NCBI GenBank assembly: GCA_003140785.1
Contig: PLKY01000156.1
Span: 160 to 8,228 of the forward strand
Length of the DNA: 8,069 nucleotides
From: Acidobacteriaceae bacterium
Lineage (GTDB): Bacteria > Acidobacteriota > Terriglobia > Terriglobales > Acidobacteriaceae
Direction: 5' to 3'
Of the stretch, positions 1-6,430 are shown piece after piece. The notes beneath the pieces were generated by a model, which saw only the letters and a list, made by a program, of their open reading frames with translations, was not told where the DNA came from and did not search any database. The translations under genes were made by a program, and so were the position numbers. The stretch's first letter is position 1. Each line of letters starts with the position of its first letter.

Positions 1-2
1 AA

Positions 3-146
3 CGCCACCACGACTATATCCGCGAACACCTGGAGGATATGCCCGAAATCAAGAACTGGCAGTGGACGAAGGACTTTAGTGATTCGACTACTCCCGCTCC
101 GCTGGCCAAGGGACATCCCCAAAAGGCCATGTTCACCGACAGTTAA
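3..146 (+). CDS. xfp: Phosphoketolase, C-terminal end (gene enters from the left edge)
   Basis: Only the last 47 residues are in the window, read in the frame beginning at base 3 and ending at TAA 144-146. Phosphoketolase is a thiamine-diphosphate enzyme that splits xylulose-5-phosphate (often also fructose-6-phosphate) with inorganic phosphate, giving acetyl phosphate and an aldose phosphate in the cytoplasm. The identification rests on the family's characteristic C-terminus: a His/Tyr/Arg-rich stretch (HHDYIREH), then EDMPEI, then a W-x-W pair (residues 19 and 21 of the visible part). About 26 polar residues follow that pair, a somewhat long tail. All catalytic domains lie outside the window, so activity cannot be judged. 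The glucan phosphorylase gene follows on the same strand after 94 bases, which suggests co-transcription. I know of no other family with this ending, but the evidence is one short motif. Confidence 0.85.
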   Translation, partial: RHHDYIREHLEDMPEIKNWQWTKDFSDSTTPAPLAKGHPQKAMFTDS

Positions 147-166
147 GCGCCATCTGGCTGAACTCA

Positions 167-213
167 AAGCGGAGGCCGTCATCGCATAAGGATTGCGATA
201 GCGGTCTCCGCTT
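167..213 (+). other. Long stem-loop between xfp and the glucan phosphorylase gene
   Basis: Bases 167-186 pair with 194-213 around a 7-base loop (187-193). I count 17 Watson-Crick pairs, two G-T wobbles (175/205 and 179/201) and one C-A mismatch (180/200). The outer eight and inner six pairs are perfect. The bases after the stem are pyrimidine-rich (CTTCTT) but lack a real T-run, so a standard intrinsic terminator is not clearly supported. The stem ends 27 bases before the next start codon, leaving little room for a separate promoter. A processing or mRNA-stability hairpin, or a leaky terminator that lowers glucan phosphorylase expression relative to phosphoketolase, fits better. The structure is seen directly; the role is inferred. 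Confidence 0.75.
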
Positions 214-230
214 CTTGGACTCGGTACGCA

Positions 231-237
231 GGGGGAG
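231..237 (+). promoter_or_regulatory. Ribosome binding site that decides the TTG start of the glucan phosphorylase
   Basis: The run GGGGGAG lies just upstream of TTG 241. The first in-frame ATG is at 571 (residue 111), inside conserved sequence, so the TTG with this purine run is the only sensible start. The spacing is 3 bases from the GGAG end and about 6 from the G-run. Confidence 0.65.
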
Positions 238-240
238 ATA

Positions 241-2757
241 TTGAACGATCCGAAGGCACCCTCCGATTGGTTTAAGGTTGATGGGGTTGATGCGCTGGTT
301 GAGTTGACGCACAACCTGCACTGGTCCTGGAACCATGCTGCGGACCAGTTGTGGGAAGCGCTCGACAAAGAACTCTGGGTGACGACACAAAATCCGTGGG
401 TTATCTTGCGGACGGTTTCTCACGAGAAGATCAAAGCTGCGCTCGGCGAACCAGAGTTTCGCCTCCGTCTCGACAATCTGCTTCGTCAGAATCGGGAATC
501 CTATCACGCAGACGCATGGTTCCAGCGCAAGCATCCAGGCGCCGCGCTCACCACGATTGCCTATTTCAGCATGGAGTTCATGTTGAGCGAGGCGCTGCCC
601 ATCTACTCAGGCGGCCTTGGCAACGTAGCGGGCGATCAGATGAAGGCGGCGAGCGACATGGGTGTTCCGATAGTCGGGGTCGGCTTGCTGTACGGTCAGG
701 GGTATTTCCGTCAGGACTTCGATTCGGAAGGCCGTCAGCAGGCACTCTATCCGGTCAACGATCCGGGGCAGTTGCCAATCCGGCCTTTGCGGCAGCCGAA
801 TGGCGAATGGTTACGGTTGCAGATTCAACTTCCCGGCTCACGGATATGGCTCCGCTGTTGGGAAGTATTCGTTGGAAGGGCAAAGCTGTACCTGCTCGAC
901 ACCAATGATTTTGCGAATACTGCAGCTCATCGGGGTATTACCAGTGAGCTCTATGGCGGCGACGCAGAGATGCGCCTCAAGCAGGAGATCGTCCTCGGCA
1001 TCGGCGGATGGCGTTTGTTGCGAGCTATTGGATTGCAGCCAGATGTTTGTCATCTCAATGAAGGTCACGCGGCCTTCGCCACGCTCGAAAGGGCACGTTC
1101 CTACATGGAGGATCACAAGAAGCCATTCGATCTTGCCATGAATATCACGCGCGCCGGAAACGTATTCACCACACATACCGCCGTGAGTGCCGGTTTTGAC
1201 CGCTTCGATCCCAGGCTCATTCGCACGTATCTGAGCCACTACGCAGTGGATGAGCTTGCAATCTCGGTGGATGACCTGCTCGCCATGGGAAGGCAGAATC
1301 CGGAAGACGCTTCAGAGCCCTTCAACATGGCTTATCTCGCGGTCCGCGGCAGCGGGCAGATCAATGGAGTGAGCAAGCTCCATGGGAAAGTGAGCCGACA
1401 GATATTCCAGCCACTTTTTGTCCACTGGCCCCAGGAGCAAGTCCCGATCGGCTCAGTAACCAACGGCATTCATGTGCCCACCTGGGATTCAGCAGAGGCC
1501 GATGCGCTGTGGACTTCCGCTTGCGGTGAGAAGCGTTGGCGCGGAGATCGTCCGGACGAAGATGACATTCGCCAAATCCCCAATCAGAAGCTATGGGAAT
1601 TGCGAACGGCAGGACGAAAGGGCCTGATCGAACGGATGCGGAAGCGGTACCAGTGCCAACTGGCCGCGGAAGGCGCAGATCCGTCGAATGCCGCCGGCAT
1701 TTTTGATGAAAACATGCTGACCCTGGGATTCGCGCGCCGTTTTGCCACCTATAAGCGCCCCAATCTTCTTTTGCACGATAGCGAGAGGCTGGTACGGCTG
1801 CTCTCCAATCCACGATGTCCCGTTCAGTTAGTCCTTGCGGGAAAAGCTCATCCTCAGGATCTTCCCGGACAAGAGTTGATCAAGCAATGGAAAGATTTCA
1901 TCAATCGCCCCGAGGTTAAAGGGCGCGTGGTCTTCCTCAACGACTACGACATGATGTTGGCCCAGGAACTGGTCCAGGGGGTCGATCTTTGGATCAACAC
2001 GCCTCGCCGTCCGTGGGAGGCCTGCGGAACCAGTGGCATGAAGGTCCTCGTCAATGGTGGCCTAAATCTTTCCGAGTTGGACGGATGGTGGGCGGAGGCC
2101 TATTCGCCCGAGGTTGGTTGGGCCATTGGGGACGGTCAGGAACATGGCGAAGACACAGCATGGGATGCCAAAGAGGCAGACACTTTATATACCCTGTTGG
2201 AAGCCGAAGTGATTCCGGAGTTCTACGAGCGCGATGAATCCAGGATGCCATGCAAGTGGCTGGGACGCATCCGCGAGAGCATGGCGCGGCTCACGCCGGA
2301 GTTCTCTGCGACGCGCGCCATCCGCGAATATACCGAGAGTCATTATCTGCGTGCAGCGTCGGACTATCGTGGCCGCGCTGCAGACGACGGTGCGATCGGC
2401 TTGAGTCTGCTCCGCTGGAAGCAGGACCTTGATCGGTATTGGAGCACGGTGCGCTTTGGTCCAGCCGGAGTCACGACGCGCGACGGCCAACATTTCTTTC
2501 AAGTGCAGGTTTCCCCGGGAACTCTCAATCGGGATTACCTAACGGTCGAACTCTACGCAGACTCGATTCACGGTGAGCAACCTGCGATTGAGGCTATGGA
2601 TGCAGTGGAACCGTGCGCGGATTCGCCGGACGCGTTCATTTATTCAGCCCAGGTATCCGCAGCTCGTCCCGCGAGCGACTATACCGTGCGCATCGTACCC
2701 CACCATCTCAACGCTTCCGTGCCGCTTGAAGCCGAGCAGATCGTATGGCGACGCTGA
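241..2757 (+). CDS. glgP: Alpha-glucan (glycogen) phosphorylase, short DUF3417-type, GT35
   Basis: This cytoplasmic, pyridoxal-phosphate-dependent enzyme removes glucose from glycogen or maltodextrin ends with inorganic phosphate, giving glucose-1-phosphate. The protein has 838 residues and starts at TTG. Residues about 12-100 form the DUF3417 domain of this subgroup, with the motif HNLHWSWN. The catalytic part follows: the glycine-rich loop GGLGNVAGDQ (about 124-133), HLNEGHAAF with His276, TTHTAVSAGF with His312, and FATYKRP. The cofactor-site motif EACGTSGMK (593-601) has Lys601 as the expected Schiff-base lysine, followed by NGGLNLSELDGWW. No key motif is missing and the reading frame is intact. 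This shorter subgroup lacks the allosteric N-terminal region of the E. coli and animal enzymes. Exact substrate preference (glycogen or maltodextrin) cannot be told from sequence. The gene probably shares a transcript with xfp, with a strong stem-loop in the gap. Its stop codon overlaps the ATG of a small following ORF (TGATG). Confidence 0.95.
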   Translation: MNDPKAPSDWFKVDGVDALVELTHNLHWSWNHAADQLWEALDKELWVTTQNPWVILRTVSHEKIKAALGEPEFRLRLDNLLRQNRESYHADAWFQRKHPGAALTTIAYFSMEFMLSEALPIYSGGLGNVAGDQMKAASDMGVPIVGVGLLYGQGYFRQDFDSEGRQQALYPVNDPGQLPIRPLRQPNGEWLRLQIQLPGSRIWLRCWEVFVGRAKLYLLDTNDFANTAAHRGITSELYGGDAEMRLKQEIVLGIGGWRLLRAIGLQPDVCHLNEGHAAFATLERARSYMEDHKKPFDLAMNITRAGNVFTTHTAVSAGFDRFDPRLIRTYLSHYAVDELAISVDDLLAMGRQNPEDASEPFNMAYLAVRGSGQINGVSKLHGKVSRQIFQPLFVHWPQEQVPIGSVTNGIHVPTWDSAEADALWTSACGEKRWRGDRPDEDDIRQIPNQKLWELRTAGRKGLIERMRKRYQCQLAAEGADPSNAAGIFDENMLTLGFARRFATYKRPNLLLHDSERLVRLLSNPRCPVQLVLAGKAHPQDLPGQELIKQWKDFINRPEVKGRVVFLNDYDMMLAQELVQGVDLWINTPRRPWEACGTSGMKVLVNGGLNLSELDGWWAEAYSPEVGWAIGDGQEHGEDTAWDAKEADTLYTLLEAEVIPEFYERDESRMPCKWLGRIRESMARLTPEFSATRAIREYTESHYLRAASDYRGRAADDGAIGLSLLRWKQDLDRYWSTVRFGPAGVTTRDGQHFFQVQVSPGTLNRDYLTVELYADSIHGEQPAIEAMDAVEPCADSPDAFIYSAQVSAARPASDYTVRIVPHHLNASVPLEAEQIVWRR

Positions 2758-3232
2758 TGGACAATCTCGGAATCATGGAACGAGCGCGGCAAATCTTGAC
2801 TGCCGCAGGGCGCCGCGCCGGGAAGCAGGAGGCCGCGAATAGACAACCCGTAGAAATATCGAACGCGAGGCTCCCAAACAACACAGCGCGAACCGCTCCT
2901 CGTCCAATCTGGATGGAGACTGAAGCTCGAGTGACAGAGTGCCATCGTGAGTTTGCCAGAGTCAGTGCGTTAACCCTGCGGATCACAAAAGACACCAATA
3001 AACTGATCGTTTCTTCACCTACTACGCCCACGCGCGCACCTACTACGACAGCTTCTTTTCGCCTGTAGCCGGGGCACAAGGTGAAACATTCTCTGACTAC
3101 TACAACGCCTTGAACCCCCGCCAGAATACTCAGTCACCATCCGAGTCCACAAAGAGAAGCCCACTGTCGGATATCGCCATTCTCGGATTCATCCTCCTCT
3201 CGATCCTCTTTCTCACCACGGTGCGGGGGTAA
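2757..3232 (+). pseudogene. Small uncharacterised ORF, apparently frameshifted, with a C-terminal membrane segment
   Basis: ATG 2757 overlaps the phosphorylase stop codon (TGATG), an arrangement typical of translational coupling. An in-frame ATG also exists at 2745. This frame ends at TAG 3066-3068 (103 residues from 2757) after a low-complexity Thr/Pro/Ala tail. A different frame, open from 3002 to TAA 3230-3232 but without a usable start, looks more protein-like there. Its third codon positions are rich in C. It encodes an aromatic stretch with three Tyr-Tyr pairs (TYY, RTYYD, SDYYN), a polar linker, and a hydrophobic segment of about 17 residues (IAILGFILLSILFLTTV) near the end, like a tail anchor. 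The simplest reading is one gene of about 155 codons broken by an indel between about 3002 and 3066, where CACCTACTACG occurs twice 21 bases apart (3016 and 3037). I recognise no family. It could equally be two unrelated fragments, or noncoding. Confidence 0.3.
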
Positions 3233-3445
3233 AGCTGGCCTTCGAGAGCGGCGCATCGCAAGAGTCGTGTGTCAATTTTCGTTAGTTCCTCATGTGCCTT
3301 CCGATATGACTGTCTGCTCGGCCGGTCAAGTGGAAATCGCCCGCGCTCATGCGGATTTTGTAGTCATTTGTGTTCGAGCGGGCAAGGAGAACGACGCCTC
3401 GTGAGCGACCCCGAATGAACACCACTTGGCCGGCTAGTGAGCACA
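3233..3445. other. Intergenic stretch with no gene recognised
   Basis: No frame on either strand gives recognisable protein. The one structural feature is an imperfect 13-base inverted repeat, 3321-3333 against 3422-3434, with 12 of 13 positions matching and the odd one a possible G-T pair. It encloses about 88 bases containing a shorter GCCCGC/GCGGGC pairing. It could be chance, or the end of a degraded small element next to the GH130 remnant. Confidence 0.4.
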
Positions 3446-4281
3446 TCATACGTTTGCTTTCGCTGAGTCGGCGACTGCCTCAGGCGGTAGCTCGTCCGGA
3501 ACATCGAGACGCGCTGCGCCAATCCGGTTGTCGGCCATCCCATAGTAGACGTCGAAGCGATCAGGGGCGCCAAGATCGTCGCGCCGGTCGATGCCGGTAG
3601 GAAACACAACGTTGGCGATGGTCCCGTGGCATTCTTCCGGCAATTCGGGCGTCAGCACCGGCTCGGCCGACCGATAGCGGATCGCTTGTGGATGTTCCTT
3701 CGAGAGCACCATCACTCCAGCCGAGTAGCAAAGATGGTGTTCAGATGAGTTAGGTTGCCGTATTTCGCTGACACCGTGATAAAGAATCAGCCAGCCGTGC
3801 CGGGTCATAATCGGTGGCGTGCCTGCACCGATCTTGAGCCGCTCCCAGGGCGACACTGGAGTCGCCAACCGGTGATGGGAAGTAAACCTGCTAAGGCGAT
3901 GCGGGCCAAGACCTTCCAGGGCCATTCGGCAATAGGATATCCAGATGCTCTCCCGATCGAGATCCACCTCGCGGGATGTCGGGCAACAGGCTGTTTCCTC
4001 CGGTCGAGTGCCGGGGAAGAGCGGCCGATGAAGCATCGCCAGTTCCGGATGCCCGGATGGATTTGGAATTGCGAATGGGAAGAGACTGGCATCTTTGTCA
4101 TCCATGTTGCCCAATTCGATGCCTTGCCAATGCGCGTAGGTTGCGAGACCGAGACGCTCCCAGTGAAAGAGAACTTCCTCTGAATTACAGATCTCGACCG
4201 CAAGCGCCTAGCAATCGATGGAGCAAAGGCCGTACCGTATCGACAGGGCTGTTCACTTGGCGATGCGAGCCGCTTGACCAA
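3446..4281 (-). pseudogene. GH130 family glycoside phosphorylase (beta-mannoside phosphorylase type), N-terminally truncated and frameshifted
   Basis: GH130 enzymes cleave beta-mannosides with inorganic phosphate, typically giving mannose-1-phosphate. The minus frame from 4207 down to TGA at 3446 encodes about 253 residues of convincing GH130 sequence. In order these are LFHWERLGLA, DDKDASLFP, a HRPLFPGTRPEE segment, ESIWISYC, LKIGAGTPPI (about 3808-3837), TRHGWLILYHGV, CYSAGVMVLS, YRSAEPVLTPE, ANVVFPTGIDRRDD, and DVYYGMADNRIGAARLD. Just upstream this frame meets an in-frame stop (TAG on the minus strand, 4208-4210). A neighbouring minus frame carries YGTAFAPS (4216-4242), which fits what should precede, so an indel lies near 4205-4215. 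Beyond about 4245 the similarity fades, and a stop in that frame falls just beyond 4281. The N-terminal 100 or more residues, including the expected EDPR-type segment with the catalytic Asp, are absent. With no catalytic part and no good start (first TTG at 4112-4114), this is almost certainly a dead gene. The rest looks little decayed, so the loss may be fairly recent. Confidence 0.85.
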
Positions 4282-4321
4282 GCCCTCAGAAGCGATTTAA
4301 CTGCGCCGTGGACAAATCTGA

Positions 4322-4651
4322 TGCTCTCTTTTGTACACTTCGGCGCAACGGTTCGGCATAGTGCAGAAAGATAACTTAGAAAAAGCTGCCCTTGACGGAA
4401 CCATTCGACTGCGCCCGATTCTGATGACTCCTCTCCCAACGCTGCTAGGAATGATTCCGCTGGCGCTCGGGCTAGATGCAGGAAGTGAGCGATACGCTCC
4501 GCTCGCCCACACGATTATCGGAGGTCTCTTGGTTTCGGTCGTAGTAACAGTGTTCCTCGTACCAGCCGTATGCATGGTTGTGTACGGTCGCCGGGACAAA
4601 GAGGCGGAGCAAACTGGCCAGCCGGTCGTATTGGAAGGTGGGCCAGCCTAA
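4322..4651 (+). pseudogene. RND-family efflux transporter, C-terminal remnant
   Basis: The frame open from 4322 to TAA 4649-4651 encodes the last part of an RND inner-membrane pump (AcrB/MdtB/HAE type), which exports drugs or other compounds by proton antiport with a periplasmic adaptor and an outer-membrane channel. Diagnostic residues are GTIRLRPILMTPLPTLLGMIPLALGL, seen at about 4400-4474 (DNA), then ERYAPLAHTIIGGLLVS and a final hydrophobic helix ending FLVPAVCMVV, followed by a charged tail (GRRDKEAEQ). These correspond to the last two to three of the twelve membrane helices; intact proteins exceed 1000 residues. Before them, FGIVQKDN resembles the FGIV-K-N segment that normally lies some 25 or more residues upstream of RLRPI, so an internal deletion is likely as well. 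The candidate TTG at 4331 gives only 106 residues and no working pump. The stop codon lies 23 bases before the end of the convergent transporter gene. Confidence 0.85.
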
Positions 4652-4674
4652 GACCAATCGCTTGCAACGGATCG

Positions 4675-6054
4675 TTAGGCGGCCATCTTTTCTGCTGGGG
4701 TACCGGTCTCGGACTCGATTTCTTCGAGGCTCTTGCCCTTTGTCTCAGGGAGCATCGTCAGTGTCACGACAAGGCCGAGGGCGCTGGCAATCGCAGCTGC
4801 CGACTCCGCGCCGAGCAATCCTTTCCACCCAAGAAGGTAAGGGAAGACAAAGACGCCGACAAAGCCCCCGAGTTTGCCCACGGCCGCAGCGATTCCATGA
4901 CCTGTGGTTCGGACGCGCACGGGAAAGATCTCAGATGGGTAGACGAAGGTTGTGGCGTTCGGTCCGAACTCGGTGAAGAAGAAACTGAAGCCATAAATAA
5001 TCAGGAATGGAGTCACCATTTTCTCAAGATTGGGGATCAGCGCGAGAAGAGCAAAGCTGACCGCCATCATTCCGAAGCCCAGAACTTGAATGGTCTTGCG
5101 CCCAAGGCGGTCCATGGTGAGAGCAGCGACTGCATAACCTGGGGCCGCGAACACCACAAAAATGCCAAGCTGGGTCAGAGTCTTCTCGAGCAGGGTATGA
5201 TCGCCCTTCAATGCGGAAAGCACCAGGGGGGTGGAAACGGTGTTTCCATAATAGGCTGCATCCATCAGGAACCAAGCTGCGCTCGCACCTACGAGACGGA
5301 GAAGCAGTTTATTGTCGTTCGCCAGGCGATGAAACCCGTCCCAGAAAGATATGGAGTGTTTGGACTTGTCAAAATGCTTGGCCTTCGAGAGCCTGCCCGA
5401 TTCGTCTTCCTCCTGGCCCGCCGCCGCAAGAAAGCGTGGAGTCTCTCTGAGATGACGTCGCTGCCAATAAACAGCCAAAGCCGGCAACGCGCCGAAGCCG
5501 AGAAGGATGCGCCAGATCAGATCGTGGGACAAGTTAGTCGCGAGAAGGGCAGAGGCAAAGAGCGGTCCAAGAATGAGACCGGCAGCCTGCATGGCAAAAA
5601 CAAGAGTCACGAGCATGCCCCGGGAGGCTTTGCCGGCGTATTCACTCATGATCGTGGCCGATACGGGATAATCTCCGCCGATGCCGAGGCCCAGAATGAA
5701 GCGCAGTCCGATGAGCCACCAGATATTCGGCGAAAAGGCGGACCCGATGGCACCGGCGGCGAGCACAAGAACTTCGACCCCGTAGATGCGTTTGCGGCCA
5801 ACCATGTCCGCAACGCGGCCAAAGAGAAGAGCCCCGAATGCGGCAGCCAACAGCGCGGTAGACGCCACCAGGCTCTCTTCGAGCTTGCCGACATGCCAAA
5901 TGGGTTTCAGCAGAGCCATGACGACGCCGATGATGAATAGATCGTAAGCGTCCGTGAAAAAGCCCATGCCCGAGATCAACATAATCTTCCAGTGATGACT
6001 TGTGATCCCGGCGTTGTCCATTGCTGCAAAATCGGAAGTGGTGGAATTTGGCAT
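4675..6054 (-). CDS. MFS transporter of the phosphate:proton symporter (PHS) family
   Basis: The product is an intact 459-residue, twelve-helix inner-membrane protein that probably takes up inorganic phosphate with protons. PHS features are clear: GFFTDAYDLF in helix 1 (Asp35, Asp38), the MFS loop motif GRVADMVGRKR (79-89), RFILGLGIGGDYPVSATIMSE (118-138), Gln156, WFLMDAAYY (261-269), DRLGRK (315-320) and FGPNATTF (363-370). The spacing of Asp128-Tyr129, Gln156, Trp261, Asp265, Tyr269 and Asn366 follows the phosphate-site residues known from the fungal transporter PiPT (Asp149, Tyr150, Gln177, Trp320, Asp324, Tyr328, Asn431). This favours phosphate over sugars or organic acids, although related family members with other substrates exist. 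A charged loop (about 210-235) separates the two halves. ATG 6052-6054 has only a weak GGGTG ribosome site; Met12 is an alternative start. A TTGACC hexamer (6110-6115, minus strand) could be a -35 box, but I see no good -10. The gene converges on the RND remnant. Confidence 0.88.
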   Translation of the reverse strand: MPNSTTSDFAAMDNAGITSHHWKIMLISGMGFFTDAYDLFIIGVVMALLKPIWHVGKLEESLVASTALLAAAFGALLFGRVADMVGRKRIYGVEVLVLAAGAIGSAFSPNIWWLIGLRFILGLGIGGDYPVSATIMSEYAGKASRGMLVTLVFAMQAAGLILGPLFASALLATNLSHDLIWRILLGFGALPALAVYWQRRHLRETPRFLAAAGQEEDESGRLSKAKHFDKSKHSISFWDGFHRLANDNKLLLRLVGASAAWFLMDAAYYGNTVSTPLVLSALKGDHTLLEKTLTQLGIFVVFAAPGYAVAALTMDRLGRKTIQVLGFGMMAVSFALLALIPNLEKMVTPFLIIYGFSFFFTEFGPNATTFVYPSEIFPVRVRTTGHGIAAAVGKLGGFVGVFVFPYLLGWKGLLGAESAAAIASALGLVVTLTMLPETKGKSLEEIESETGTPAEKMAA

Positions 6055-6208
6055 CTAGCACCCGCTATAGAGTCGGATGCCTCCGCAGATGAACATCCGG
6101 TTACAGTACGGTCAATAGCGGCGAGGCCACGAAAATAGGATGCTCACAACACCGAAGAGCTTTGGGCACGAGGTAGAGTCCCTCGTCCAATCTCTCTCAC
6201 GTGGATGC
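6055..6208. other. Intergenic region upstream of the PHS transporter
   Basis: No gene is recognised here. It must hold the promoter of the minus-strand transporter gene unless that gene is read through from the ATPase. A small perfect hairpin (6168-6173 with 6181-6186, 7-base loop) is present and lacks a T-run on either side. Nothing else stands out. Confidence 0.4.
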
Positions 6209-6430
6209 ATGGAATTTCCAAAATATACGGTTGAGCAGAGACGGTATGCCAGTCGAAGCGAATTCAACCCTTAAGTGCGCGCGCAAGACCCTCATCACGA
6301 TTCCGAAGTGCGTGTCTTTCTTCTTGAGGGCACGTGCAACGAAGACGTCCCAGACTCGGCCCACGAAGCGAGCTACGTCAAATTGATCGACGGAGAGGTT
6401 CAGTTCTTATACGACACTACGAAATGCTGA
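6209..6430 (+). pseudogene. Small unidentified ORF interrupted by one in-frame TAA
   Basis: From ATG 6209 a single frame runs to TGA 6428-6430 (73 coding positions), broken only by TAA 6272-6274. The first part begins MEFPKYTVEQ. The second part can start at GTG 6275, immediately after the stop, and gives 51 residues including VRVFLLEGTCNEDVP, HEASYVKLIDGEV and QFLYDTT. This balanced mix of hydrophobic and acidic residues looks like real protein, unlike the low-complexity sequence of the other frames. GTG 6275 has no ribosome binding site; ATG 6209 has only a weak GTGGA. The last 14 bases overlap the convergent ATPase gene end. It may be a short gene killed by a nonsense mutation, two coupled mini-ORFs, or a fragment of a larger gene. 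I recognise no family. Confidence 0.35.

Noticed and set aside
133..534. A 133-codon minus-strand ORF across the phosphorylase start
   Set aside because: It covers the stem-loop, ribosome site and DUF3417 region of a clear plus-strand gene and shows no recognisable motif.
3370..3600. Small plus-strand ORF over the 3' end of the GH130 remnant
   Set aside because: Its translation is Arg/Ser/Pro-rich shadow sequence, while the minus frame carries conserved GH130 residues through the same bases.
4646..4680. Hairpin GCCTAA/TTAGGC containing the stop codons of both convergent genes
   Set aside because: The stem is only 6 base pairs with a 23-base loop and no T-run, so it is too weak to call a bidirectional terminator.
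4570..5940. A 456-codon open frame on the plus strand opposite the PHS transporter
   Set aside because: Its translation is charged, low-order sequence with no domain, while the opposite strand encodes a complete transporter with binding-site residues in place. It is an antisense shadow.
2898..6193. A 13-base direct repeat, CCTCGTCCAATCT, at 2898-2910 and 6181-6193
   Set aside because: One such match is expected about by chance in a window of this size, and the flanks share nothing.
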